Below are positions 21,793-30,780 of a DNA stretch of 48,623 nt, piece after piece. The first letter of the stretch is position 1, and the number at the start of each line of letters is the position of its first letter. The position numbers were made by a program, and so were the translations under genes. Under the pieces are notes generated by a model that worked only from the letters and a program-made list of their open reading frames with translations, was not told the origin of the DNA and made no database searches. Origin of the DNA: an uncultured Clostridia bacterium (GTDB lineage: Bacteria; Bacillota; Clostridia; TANB77; CAG-465); the NCBI GenBank assembly GCA_949106495.1, contig CARYZD010000002.1:141790-190412 (forward strand), given 5' to 3'.

Positions 21793-22599
21793 TTATTTTT
21801 GTATTTCTATATCAATTACATCAGTTGTATCTACTATATTATCTGAATCTCCATTAAATACAATATGAAATTTAGAGTCTTTAATATAAAAGTTCTCAAG
21901 TCCTGTAATCTCATAATTATAATTTGATTCTTTTATATATCCATTATCTACAATATAATTTTTAACTTGTTCTTTTAATATATCTTTATAATCTTTTCCT
22001 AATAATTCTAGTAATACATCTGATTGTGTAAGTGTAGCCTTTGCTGCTAAATCTATATTATATGTTGTTACCTTCTCAGATGTAACTTTTTTAGAATCTG
22101 TATCTATTATTTGTTGTGTAATAACAAGTGATACAATTTTTTTAAGTCCAACTATATTATCAAAATAAGTATATGTTACGTTAAAAGAATAATTACTCTC
22201 AGCTTTTTCCATTTGACTTTTTAAATTATCAAATCTAGTAGTATATTCTGTTTGAATTTTAGCATTAGTTTCTGCAATTTCTTTTCCATCTACATAAATA
22301 GTTGGTAAGTGCATATCGCCAGTAAAGTTTTTTGTACTTTTATCTACACTACTTACATCTTTTATTTCATAATTTAAATTCATTATTTGCTCTAATTTCT
22401 GAGCATCTGTTTGTTCTACATTTTCAAGTCCATCACTTACTGTTGGAATTGAGTCAGCAGAAAAACCTAACATTTTAGGATTGTCCTCATTTTTTATAGC
22501 ATAAGCAACAAAACAGCCTCCAATTATTAAAAAGCTCATTACTATTATTGCTGGCCATTTAGTTGTTTTTTTTCTCTCTGTAAATCTAATTGTCTCCAT
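21793..22599 (-). CDS. Membrane-anchored RsiV-like (DUF3298-type) protein
   Basis: This 268-aa protein has a short basic cytoplasmic head, one membrane helix (about residues 16-35) and an extracellular domain. The domain contains the patterns MHLPTIYVDGKEIAETNAKI (about 96-115) and, near the end, ITGLENFYIKDSKFHIVFN. These match the layout of DUF4163/DUF3298 domains, as in the anti-sigma factor RsiV, where the extracellular part senses lysozyme. No sigma factor gene is adjacent, so a role as anti-sigma factor is not supported by context. It lies between an Asp23-type envelope stress fusion and glyS. Confidence 0.6.
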   Translation of the reverse strand: METIRFTERKKTTKWPAIIVMSFLIIGGCFVAYAIKNEDNPKMLGFSADSIPTVSDGLENVEQTDAQKLEQIMNLNYEIKDVSSVDKSTKNFTGDMHLPTIYVDGKEIAETNAKIQTEYTTRFDNLKSQMEKAESNYSFNVTYTYFDNIVGLKKIVSLVITQQIIDTDSKKVTSEKVTTYNIDLAAKATLTQSDVLLELLGKDYKDILKEQVKNYIVDNGYIKESNYNYEITGLENFYIKDSKFHIVFNGDSDNIVDTTDVIDIEIQK

Positions 22600-22617
22600 T
22601 TTATCACCCTCGTGTAC

Positions 22618-22646
22618 ATTTTACTACAAAATATCTAGCATTTCAA
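22618..22646 (-). promoter_or_regulatory. Possible internal promoter before the RsiV-like gene
   Basis: TTGAAA (22646-22641), 17 bp, TAAAAT (22623-22618) in the 61-bp gap after the P-loop/Asp23 gene. It could give separate expression of the downstream part of the operon. Confidence 0.4.
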
Positions 22647-22660
22647 CACTTTTCATTATT

Positions 22661-23491
22661 TTAATCTTTCTTTACAATAGATGTAATATTAATATCAATT
22701 CCAAAAAGATTTATTCCTGTCATTGTATCAATTGAATGAATAGTAATATTTTGTACATTTTTACTAATTGTAGGAATATTTTTTCCAAATAAAATTTGTA
22801 AATCCATTTCTATTCTCATTCCATCAATATATTTTTCAGTAAATACTTTTAATACTTTATCTACGCCTTCAATTTTTCCCACAACATATGTAACAATTTC
22901 TTTTATTACATTGTCTGATATTCTAAATTTTCCAAGATAGCTATATGTTGGTCTAATAATTGTTTTCTCAGAGCTTTCTGCCTCATACATATTACTACTT
23001 TCTCTTCTATAAATATCAAACATTCTAAGTGGATCCATAAAATATCCTGAAAATTGTTTTTTAATTTCAAATGTAGGAACTGGTACAACATGCTTTCCTT
23101 CTTCAAATCTAGATTTTCTAGCTTCTTCTATTTTCTCAGGACTTGCTACATCTTCAATATATATTGTTTTTTGAATTTTTCCAAGCTTTAAATTCTCTGC
23201 TATTTTTTGTACCATGTCATCTGATGTTCCAAGAATAAGAATTTTATCTATATTTTCTTTTTTTATTACAGAAATCATTTCTTCTCTTCTATCTTCATAA
23301 AAGAAAATAGCAGCTTTAACTGAAGCAATTTTACTTGCCTCAGTTTTAGCAGATTTTCCAGCTATAACTTTTGTTTCTTTTATTAATATAGCATCATCTA
23401 TTATATATTTTATATCATAAGATTTTGCTACCTTTAAAGCATTATAACTTTTTCCTGTTCCTGTTTTACCAACAAATGCATATACTTGCAT
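22661..23491 (-). CDS. P-loop ATPase fused to an Asp23/Gls24 domain
   Basis: The 276-aa protein joins two modules. Residues 1-170 form a P-loop domain with VGKTGTGKS (7-15) and a strand KILILGTSDD that resembles an NTPase core. The C-terminal part (about 190-275) has RISDNVIKEIVTYVVGKIEG, then VDKVLKVF and IPTISKNVQNITIHSID, which is the Asp23/Gls24 envelope-stress fold. Single-domain Asp23 proteins are membrane-tethered or cytosolic stress proteins. The fusion suggests that nucleotide binding controls assembly. The gene starts 10 bp after pnp. No transmembrane segment is seen, so any envelope role must be indirect. Confidence 0.75.
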   Translation of the reverse strand: MQVYAFVGKTGTGKSYNALKVAKSYDIKYIIDDAILIKETKVIAGKSAKTEASKIASVKAAIFFYEDRREEMISVIKKENIDKILILGTSDDMVQKIAENLKLGKIQKTIYIEDVASPEKIEEARKSRFEEGKHVVPVPTFEIKKQFSGYFMDPLRMFDIYRRESSNMYEAESSEKTIIRPTYSYLGKFRISDNVIKEIVTYVVGKIEGVDKVLKVFTEKYIDGMRIEMDLQILFGKNIPTISKNVQNITIHSIDTMTGINLFGIDINITSIVKKD

Positions 23492-23501
23492 CTAAACACC
23501 T

Positions 23502-25610
23502 CTAAACTTTCATTGCGTCTTTTGCAGAAAGACTGAATTTTCCATCTTCTTTTCCAATTTCAACTACTTTTACTAAAATTTCATCTCCAACACTTAAAAC
23601 ATCTTCAACTTTGTTTACTCTTTCATTAGATATTTTAGATATATGTAATAATCCTTCTTTTCCTGGTAATATTTCAACTAAAGCTCCAAATTGGAATAAT
23701 TTAGTAACTTTACCCATATATACTTCATTTAATTCTACATCTTTTGTTAAAGATTCTATTATGCTGATTGCTTTATCTAACATCTCTTGATCAACACCAG
23801 CTACATAAACTGTACCATCATCTTCAATATCTATTTTTACTCCAGTTTCATCTATTATTTTATTAATTGTTTTACCACCAGAACCAATAACATCTCTTAT
23901 TCTATCTGGATTAATTTTTATAGTCTCTATTTTTGGAGCATATTTTGAAACATGTTCTCTTGGTCTATCTATTGCTTTTAACATTACTTCATCTAAAATA
24001 TAATTTCTTGCTTTATGTGTTCTTGCAAAAGCTTCTTCTATTATTTCATATGATAAACCATCAATTTTTATATCTACTTGTATTGCAGTAATACCTGTCT
24101 TTGTACCCGCAACTTTAAAGTCCATATCTCCAAAGAAATCTTCTATTCCTTGAATATCTGTTACCATTATATAATCGTCTGTTGAACCATTTTTAGTAAA
24201 TAGTCCTGTAGAAATTCCTGCAACTGGAGCTTTAATTGGTACCCCTGCATCCATAAGTGCTAGAGTTGAACCACATACACTTCCTTGTGATGTAGAACCA
24301 TTAGAACTTAAAACTTCAGATACAACTCTAATTGTATATGGAAATTCTTCTTGAGATGGAATTACTGGCTCTAAAGCACGTTCTGCTAAAGCACCATGCC
24401 CAATTTCTCTTCTACCTGGTCCACGAGATGGTCTTGCCTCTCCTACACTATATGGTGGCATGTTATAATGGTGCATATATCTTTTTGTTTCTTCTTCATC
24501 TAAACCATCTAATTCTTGAACGTCTGAGGAACTTCCAAGTGTAACCATTGATAAAACTTGTGTAAGACCTCTTGAGAATAATGCACTTCCATGAACTCTA
24601 TCAAAAAGTCCAACTTCTGCGCTTAACTGTCTTATTTCATCATTTGCTCTACCGTCTACACGTTTTCCTTCAAGAATAACTAAATCTCTTACTGCTTTTT
24701 TCTCAGCTTTATATAAAGCTTCTGATACCATAGATTTATTTTGTTCGTATACTTCTTCACCATATTTAGCTTTATATTCCTCAATAACAAAATTATCTAC
24801 TTTTGTTACATTTTCATCTCTTTGGTTTTTATCTGTTGTTTGTACAGCTTCTTTCATTTTGTCATATGCAATATCTTTAATAAAATCTGCTAAATCTTCT
24901 GGAATTGCAAAAGATTTATATTCTGATTTTGGCTTACCAATTTCAGCTTTGATATTATATATGAATTCACATAGATTTTTTATTTCTGCATGTGCAACTT
25001 TAATTGCTTCAAGCATTTTTTCGTCTGGAACTTCTTTAGCTCCTGCTTCAATCATACAAATTTTTGTTGGAGTTGCTGATACTGTTAAATCTAATGTAGA
25101 TTTTTCTCTTTGAGCTAAATCTGGATTTAAAACAATTTCTCCATCTACTATACCGACTTTAATTGTTCCAACTAAAGTGTCAAAAGGTATATCTGAAATA
25201 TTAAGTGCAATTGATGCACCAACTGATGCTGGAATTTCTGGTAATATATCTGGGTCAACTGCAAGTACTAAAGCATTTATTGATGTATCATTTCTATAGT
25301 CTTTTGGAAATAGTGGACGTATTGGTCTATCTATTACACGTGATACTAATACTGCTTTTGTTGAAGGTTTGCCCTCTCTTTTAATATATCCTCCTGGAAT
25401 TTTTCCTACAGCATACAATCTTTCATCATAGTCTACTGATAATGGTAAAAAGTCTATACCTTCTTTTGGTTCTTTAGACATGTTAACGTTTACAAGTACT
25501 GCAGTATCACCATATCTTACTAAACAAGAACCATTTGAAAGATTTGCCATCTTTCCTGTTTCAACTACAAGTTTTTTACCTGCAAATGAAGTCTCAAATT
25601 TCTTATACAT
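23502..25610 (-). CDS. pnp: Polynucleotide phosphorylase
   Basis: The 702-aa exoribonuclease has two RNase PH domains. The first starts with VETGKMANLSNGSCLVRYGDT; the second, with KRVDGRANDEIRQL and GSALFSRGLTQVL, carries the active site. These are followed by a KH domain with IGSGGKTINKIIDETG and a C-terminal S1 domain (GKVTKLFQFGALVEILPGKEGLLHIS). It degrades RNA 3' to 5' with phosphate. It is the first gene of the long operon and has an AGGAGG site. The usual upstream neighbour rpsO is missing here. Confidence 0.98.
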   Translation of the reverse strand: MYKKFETSFAGKKLVVETGKMANLSNGSCLVRYGDTAVLVNVNMSKEPKEGIDFLPLSVDYDERLYAVGKIPGGYIKREGKPSTKAVLVSRVIDRPIRPLFPKDYRNDTSINALVLAVDPDILPEIPASVGASIALNISDIPFDTLVGTIKVGIVDGEIVLNPDLAQREKSTLDLTVSATPTKICMIEAGAKEVPDEKMLEAIKVAHAEIKNLCEFIYNIKAEIGKPKSEYKSFAIPEDLADFIKDIAYDKMKEAVQTTDKNQRDENVTKVDNFVIEEYKAKYGEEVYEQNKSMVSEALYKAEKKAVRDLVILEGKRVDGRANDEIRQLSAEVGLFDRVHGSALFSRGLTQVLSMVTLGSSSDVQELDGLDEEETKRYMHHYNMPPYSVGEARPSRGPGRREIGHGALAERALEPVIPSQEEFPYTIRVVSEVLSSNGSTSQGSVCGSTLALMDAGVPIKAPVAGISTGLFTKNGSTDDYIMVTDIQGIEDFFGDMDFKVAGTKTGITAIQVDIKIDGLSYEIIEEAFARTHKARNYILDEVMLKAIDRPREHVSKYAPKIETIKINPDRIRDVIGSGGKTINKIIDETGVKIDIEDDGTVYVAGVDQEMLDKAISIIESLTKDVELNEVYMGKVTKLFQFGALVEILPGKEGLLHISKISNERVNKVEDVLSVGDEILVKVVEIGKEDGKFSLSAKDAMKV

Positions 25611-25728
25611 TTCTATTCCTCCTAAAATTTAAATATTAGTAATTCATAGGTTTGTAATAATAATTTCTAAGCATTTAATTATACTCACAAATTATTACTA
25701 CAATTACACCTATAATTACTCTTGTTAC

Positions 25729-25757
25729 ATTATACTATAAATAATATTATAGTTCAA
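25729..25757 (-). promoter_or_regulatory. Promoter of the pnp-to-lysS operon
   Basis: TTGAAC (25757-25752), 17 bp, TATAAT (25734-25729). The leader is about 110 bases long and AT-rich; I see no known riboswitch in it. Confidence 0.65.
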
Positions 25758-25790
25758 GTCAAATGAAGGAAACACCTTAATTTTTAATTG

Positions 25791-25827
25791 TAGAAAAAAG
25801 ATGACACATGATAGTTTGTGTCATCTT
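25791..25827 (-). terminator. Terminator of the rod-elongation operon
   Basis: The stem AAGATGACACA / TGTGTCATCTT overlaps the mrdA stop codon and is followed by TTTTTC on the minus strand. Confidence 0.85.
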
Positions 25828-27940
25828 AAAATTCTACTTTATTTTGTACTATATCTTGAGTTTTCTCTTTTTGTGCATCATTTGTATAAATATCAAAATA
25901 TTCATTAGTAATCTCTTTTACCATTGGTGCAAGATAATATCCTTCTGCACCATGTTCAACAATTGCAACAACTGCAATTTTAGGATTATTATATGGCGCA
26001 AATCCAACAAAGATTGCATTATTTGCACCATCTGAAACTTGAGCTGTTCCTGTTTTTCCTGCAACCTCTACCTTACTGTCTGCAAATATATCTGCTGCTG
26101 TACCACCATTTTCTGTTGTAACAGCATACATTCCTTCTTTTATAGCATTTATATAATTTGAGCTAATACTTAATTCTCTTGTTTTAAAATCTACTCCTGT
26201 AAATTCTTTGCTATAATTTGCTATATCACTTAGTAAAATTGAGTTTATATCACTTCCAACACTTTTTATTAATGATATTTTATTTAACACTCCACCATTT
26301 GCAATAGTTGAAATATAATTTGCAAGCTGAACTGGAGTATATAGATTTGTTGACTGACCAATGGATGCAGATAAAGTATCTCCAAGTGACCACCCTTTTG
26401 CATTTTCTCCTGCTATATTACCAGTTGCCTCACCTGAAAGTTCTATTCCAGTTTTTTGTCCAAGACCAAATTTTTTGGACCATTCTACTATAGTTTCAAT
26501 TCCTATTCTTCTACCAACTTCATAAAAATAACAGTTACAAGAGCCCTTTAATGCACCAGCAAGATTTATATCTCCATGTGTTGTATTATGTGATGTATAA
26601 ATCCAACACTTTGGATTATATGAATAAGGATATACTCCTGGGTCTGTATATATTTCATTTACTGTTATACCACCAGACTCAAGTCCTGCAATTCCCATAA
26701 GCATTTTATATGTAGAACCTGGTGAATAAGTACCAGAAATTGCTCTGTTAAACATTGGTTTTTGTACATCTTTTATTAATTCATTCCACTGCTTAGTTGT
26801 TATGCCATTTGCAAAGTTATTTATATTATATGTTGGATAACTTGCCATTGCTAAAACTTCTCCTGTTTCGACATCAAGTACAACACAACTTCCAGATTTT
26901 GCCTCTTGTATTGCCTCTTTACCAAGTGTTCCATTTTGAAGTCCTTGTAATGTAGATTTCAAAGCATTTTCTACAACATTTTGTATTCTATAATCTATAG
27001 TAAGTGTAAGATTATTTCCAGATGTAGCTTCTTGTGTAATAACTTCAGATGTAACATTTCCTAACGAATCTGTTACAACCTTTTTAATTCCATCTACACC
27101 TTTTAAATACTTCTCCATGGATTCTTCAACACCAGATTTACCTATCATACTATTAATAGAATAACCTTTTTCTTTTAAAGTATTATATTCTGTTGTATTA
27201 ATCTTACTCACATAGCCCAATATATGACATGCAAAATCATCTGATATATAATATCTTTGTGGAACTGATACTATATTTATACCATACAGTTTACTTTTTA
27301 ACTCTTCAATTTGAGCAACAGAATTTTTAGAAATGTTCTTTGCTATTATTGCACTATTAAATAGCGAATATCCATTTAAATTTGCCTCATATTTTATCTT
27401 AATTATCTTAATTTTATCTTCATAACTATAATCTTCAATAGCATATAATTTTTCATAATATTTAATATAATCTTCAAAATTTGCATTTTCATCTAATTTA
27501 AGAGATTTTAAAAGTTCTTTTCTTGCATCGTTATTTTCTAAATACTCTTCTGAAAAATTATCTAAATTATCATTTATTGGAAATGTAGAATATATTTTAT
27601 CTCCATTTGATACAAGTATATCCACTAAATCTCTTATAGCATTATTAGTAAGCTCTATTCCAACTTTAGTTCTATATAGTTCTACATTATATGTTAATTT
27701 ATTTGTTGCAAGAAGAACTCCGTTTCTATCATAGATTTCACCTCTAGAAGCAGATATTGATTCAGTTCTAATTATCTTGTTTTCTGCTTGCTCTCTATAT
27801 GTTGAGCCATTAATTATTTGAATATTAAATAACTGTATAATAAATATAAATGCAACTAAAGACAAAAGAAAAGAAAGTACAAGTTCTCTATTTTCTAATA
27901 TCTCCATTACTTTTTCTAATTTTGATTTTAAAAATTCCAA
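25826..27940 (-). CDS. mrdA: Penicillin-binding protein 2, rod-elongation transpeptidase
   Basis: The 704-aa class B PBP has one N-terminal membrane anchor (about 20-42), a pedestal with SRGEIYDRNGVLLATN (64-80) and the transpeptidase domain. The active-site motifs are SPGSTYK (Ser409, Lys412), SCN in GSCNCYFYEVGRRIG and KTGTAQ. It cross-links peptidoglycan in the cylinder wall with RodA and MreBCD. The start is a TTG at 27940, set by AGGAGG 7 bases upstream; the next in-frame ATG is 11 codons later, with no ribosome site. An insert of about 60 residues near 120-180 is charged and not typical. It is the last gene of the mre operon. Confidence 0.95.
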   Translation of the reverse strand: MEFLKSKLEKVMEILENRELVLSFLLSLVAFIFIIQLFNIQIINGSTYREQAENKIIRTESISASRGEIYDRNGVLLATNKLTYNVELYRTKVGIELTNNAIRDLVDILVSNGDKIYSTFPINDNLDNFSEEYLENNDARKELLKSLKLDENANFEDYIKYYEKLYAIEDYSYEDKIKIIKIKYEANLNGYSLFNSAIIAKNISKNSVAQIEELKSKLYGINIVSVPQRYYISDDFACHILGYVSKINTTEYNTLKEKGYSINSMIGKSGVEESMEKYLKGVDGIKKVVTDSLGNVTSEVITQEATSGNNLTLTIDYRIQNVVENALKSTLQGLQNGTLGKEAIQEAKSGSCVVLDVETGEVLAMASYPTYNINNFANGITTKQWNELIKDVQKPMFNRAISGTYSPGSTYKMLMGIAGLESGGITVNEIYTDPGVYPYSYNPKCWIYTSHNTTHGDINLAGALKGSCNCYFYEVGRRIGIETIVEWSKKFGLGQKTGIELSGEATGNIAGENAKGWSLGDTLSASIGQSTNLYTPVQLANYISTIANGGVLNKISLIKSVGSDINSILLSDIANYSKEFTGVDFKTRELSISSNYINAIKEGMYAVTTENGGTAADIFADSKVEVAGKTGTAQVSDGANNAIFVGFAPYNNPKIAVVAIVEHGAEGYYLAPMVKEITNEYFDIYTNDAQKEKTQDIVQNKVEF

Positions 27941-27956
27941 ACTTGCACCTCCTTTA

Positions 27957-28472
27957 CTACCAATACATTTTATTTTGTTTTTTATCTATATGTTCAATTA
28001 ACTTTCCAAATAAAAAGCACATTATAAATACAAGTATAACATTTAATAATATACTTAATATTAATTGTTTAAATAAGAAAAATATATTTACATAGCTTGA
28101 TAATCTTATCATAGCTTGAAAATATTGAATAAGTTCAAATAATGTTACACTAATTGTAGTAAGAATTATAGTAGATACATAATTTTCTTTCATATAATCG
28201 TCACTTACAAAACCTAAGAGCATACCAATTGCAGTATAAGATATTGTAAACATTCCTGAGCCGCCAAAAATTAAATCTACAATTATTCCAAGTATAAAAG
28301 AATATATTGTGCTAGAATATATGTTGGTATATAAACTTACTACAATAATTGATATTAAAAGCATATTAGGCTTAACTCCAAATAAACTCATATTATCAAA
28401 AACAAATAGTTGAATTAATAATGAAATAATAAATAATACTATTGTTACTATAATTTTTAAAATTCTTTGCAT
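27957..28472 (-). CDS. mreD: Rod shape-determining protein MreD
   Basis: The 171-aa integral membrane protein has about five helices. The segment FDNMSLFGVKPNMLLISIIVV near the N-terminus (PN-x-L motif) and GIIVDLIFGGSGMF (about 60-74, GxxxDLxFG) are typical of MreD. It lies between mreC (8 bp) and mrdA (16 bp) and belongs to the elongasome. Confidence 0.9.
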   Translation of the reverse strand: MQRILKIIVTIVLFIISLLIQLFVFDNMSLFGVKPNMLLISIIVVSLYTNIYSSTIYSFILGIIVDLIFGGSGMFTISYTAIGMLLGFVSDDYMKENYVSTIILTTISVTLFELIQYFQAMIRLSSYVNIFFLFKQLILSILLNVILVFIMCFLFGKLIEHIDKKQNKMYW

Positions 28473-28480
28473 GTTATCAC

Positions 28481-29317
28481 CTAATTTACTATTACAGCAA
28501 CTTCAGATATTTTATTAATGTTTACACATGGTTCTACAAGTGCATATCTATTGACATCATTTTTACTATTTACAATTTCAACTATTTTTCCAACTGGTAT
28601 AGAACTTGGATACATTACACCTATACCTGATGTATAAAGCATATCTGATATAGCTATTTCTGTATCAAGTGGTATATATGTGAGTTTAAGTCTATTTTGA
28701 GCTTTAAGCTCTAAATCTCCATTTACTACTGCTGGTTCATTAATTGTACTTATATTTACACTTACTGAAGATGATGAATCAAGTATTGTAGTTACAACTG
28801 ATGTAGTTTCTGTAACATTTGAGATATAACCTACAAGTCCTTCTTCATGTACAACTGTTTGATCCAATTTTATTCCATCATTTGTACCAACATTTATTGT
28901 AAATGTCTGTGTCCAATTATCATGTTCTCTATATATAATATTCCCCATAACAATATCATAATGTTGATATTCTTTTTGAATATTAAGCATTTCTTTTAAA
29001 GTAATATTTTCATCTAAAATTCTTTGAGATTCCAAAACCTTCATTTTTAATTCTTCATTTTCTTTTTGAAGTTCTTCATTTTTTACTCTTAATTCCTGAA
29101 CATCAGAACTACCTTTTCCTTTAATGCCAGATATACCACTACAAATGATGTTAATTGGCTTAGAAACAATTGTTGCTATGTTTGATACTACTTTATTATT
29201 ACTATTTCTAAAAAAGAATGCTACAAACATTATAACTAAAATAGTAAATATTACAACAAAGATAATTTTCTTTTTTCTCTTCTTGCCATTATTTGAAAAA
29301 TCTATTCCATAATCCAT
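28481..29317 (-). CDS. mreC: Rod shape-determining protein MreC
   Basis: The 278-aa protein has a basic head (GKKRKKK), one membrane helix (about 19-40), a coiled coil (about 75-115: ELRVKNEELQKENEELKMKV) and the periplasm-facing beta-barrel domains. The segments NWTQTFTINVGTNDGIKLDQ and TTILDSSSSVSVNI are typical of MreC. It scaffolds MreB, MreD and PBP2. Confidence 0.95.
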   Translation of the reverse strand: MDYGIDFSNNGKKRKKKIIFVVIFTILVIMFVAFFFRNSNNKVVSNIATIVSKPINIICSGISGIKGKGSSDVQELRVKNEELQKENEELKMKVLESQRILDENITLKEMLNIQKEYQHYDIVMGNIIYREHDNWTQTFTINVGTNDGIKLDQTVVHEEGLVGYISNVTETTSVVTTILDSSSSVSVNISTINEPAVVNGDLELKAQNRLKLTYIPLDTEIAISDMLYTSGIGVMYPSSIPVGKIVEIVNSKNDVNRYALVEPCVNINKISEVAVIVN

Positions 29318-29399
29318 TCTATCTTTTTTCCTTTTTTTATTTCTATCTTTATATAATTTTTGCTAAATACTTATTAATTATACTAACCACAAAATTATA

Positions 29400-30416
29400 T
29401 TACATTCTTCTACTTTTTACTGACTTTTTTAAAATTTCTATATTATCCAGTGACATTGCAACTCCTCTTGAAACACATTCACTAGGATTTTCAGAAATAT
29501 ATACTGGTATACCAGTTTGTTCACTTATATATCTATCTAAATTTTTAAGTAATGAACCACTACCACATAAAACAATACCTTTACTCATAACGTCAGAAGA
29601 TAATTCTGGTGGAGTATTTTCTAAAGTTGTTTTAATTGCCTTTAATATAATCTCTAAAGAGTTTCTTATTGCTTCATTAATATCAAGAGTAGTAACAGTA
29701 ACTGTCTCTGGAAGACCAGTAGATAGATTTCTTCCCTTTACATTTACTTTTTCTTCAGTCATTGCAGAACTTGCAGTTCCAATATGTCTTTTGATTTCCT
29801 CAGCCTCATTTTGACCAATCAATACATTAAATTTTGTTCTAATATATTCTACAATGTCTCTATCAAGTTTATCTCCAGCAACTTTTACAGAATTTTCTGC
29901 AACAATTCCTCCAAGAGATAAGACAGCCATTTCTGATGTTCCACCACCAATATCTACTATCATACATCCTTCGGGTCTATCAATTTGAAGTCCTGCTCCA
30001 ATTGCTGCTGCCATTACTTCTTCCATTAAATATACAGCCTTAGCTCCAGCTTTATATCCTACACCTTCTACTGCTCTTTCTTCTACATCTGTTATTGCAG
30101 ATGGTATTGTTACAATCATTCTTGGCTTATAAAAAAGACTTTTTGGAACTACTCTATAAACTAAATTTTGTATAAGCATTCTAGTTGCTTCAAAGTCTGC
30201 AATTATTCCATCTCTTAATGGTTTAACAGCCACTATACTATCTGGTGTTCTACCAAGCATTTCCTTTGCTTGATTTCCTACTGCAAGTATTTCTCCAGTT
30301 ATTTTATTTATTGCTACTACTGTAGGCTCAGATAATACTGTTCCTCTTCCTCTTACACTTATTCTTGTATAGGAAGTTCCTAAATCTATGCCTATTTCCT
30401 TTGATATTGATTTCAT
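29400..30416 (-). CDS. mreB: Rod shape-determining actin homologue MreB
   Basis: The 338-aa protein has the actin-fold motifs IGIDLGTSYTRI (phosphate 1; usually GTANT, here GTSYT), ECMIVDIGGGTSEMAVLSLGGIV-type phosphate 2 (around residue 155), and GIVLCGSGSLLKNLDRYISE (adenosine motif). It polymerises under the membrane and directs sidewall synthesis. It sits between the DUF4321 gene (31 bp) and mreC (82 bp). Confidence 0.95.
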   Translation of the reverse strand: MKSISKEIGIDLGTSYTRISVRGRGTVLSEPTVVAINKITGEILAVGNQAKEMLGRTPDSIVAVKPLRDGIIADFEATRMLIQNLVYRVVPKSLFYKPRMIVTIPSAITDVEERAVEGVGYKAGAKAVYLMEEVMAAAIGAGLQIDRPEGCMIVDIGGGTSEMAVLSLGGIVAENSVKVAGDKLDRDIVEYIRTKFNVLIGQNEAEEIKRHIGTASSAMTEEKVNVKGRNLSTGLPETVTVTTLDINEAIRNSLEIILKAIKTTLENTPPELSSDVMSKGIVLCGSGSLLKNLDRYISEQTGIPVYISENPSECVSRGVAMSLDNIEILKKSVKSRRM

Positions 30417-30447
30417 ATTACTTCTCCTTCTTATGCTCTATTTTATG

Positions 30448-30705
30448 CTATATTTTTAACCAACTTGTAATCCATTTTGCAATTACTGCAAATATTACAA
30501 GTCCAAAAACTCCTCCAACATTTATTCTGCACCAAAATCCTAATGTTATTTCAACTACACCTAAATCTAAAAATAATGGATTCTTAAGTCCAATATTTCC
30601 ACCTATTGACATCCAATTTAGTGCAGTCCCTGCCATTTGATCACCAACAAGTACACCAACTATTAATCCTAATGCACATAAAATAATTATTAATGCTCTT
30701 CTCAT
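30448..30705 (-). CDS. DUF4321 small membrane protein
   Basis: The 85-aa protein has two hydrophobic segments, ALIIILCALGLIVGVLVGD (4-22) and GGVFGLVIFAVIAKWITSWL (about 64-83), with a polar glycine-rich loop between them. This layout matches DUF4321, a Clostridia family of unknown function often found beside mreB or maf. It is the first gene of the mre operon, with an AGGGGG ribosome site. Confidence 0.8.
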   Translation of the reverse strand: MRRALIIILCALGLIVGVLVGDQMAGTALNWMSIGGNIGLKNPLFLDLGVVEITLGFWCRINVGGVFGLVIFAVIAKWITSWLKI

Positions 30706-30742
30706 ATATCTTTCCCCCTAAAAAATATTAAATCTATACCTG

Positions 30743-30771
30743 ATTATATAACGTTTTATTACTTTTTTCAA
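30743..30771 (-). promoter_or_regulatory. Promoter of the DUF4321-mreBCD-mrdA operon
   Basis: TTGAAA (30771-30766), 17 bp, TATAAT (30748-30743). It begins 9 bp after the mtaB stop codon. Confidence 0.7.
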
Positions 30772-30780
30772 GTTAATACA

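Noticed and set aside
22599..22661. Sigma factor and anti-sigma factor pair around the RsiV-like protein
   Set aside because: No sigma factor gene is adjacent on either side, so the pair cannot be supported.
25611..25728. Riboswitch or S15-type leader before pnp
   Set aside because: The leader is AT-rich without a clear conserved fold that I know, so no RNA feature is claimed.
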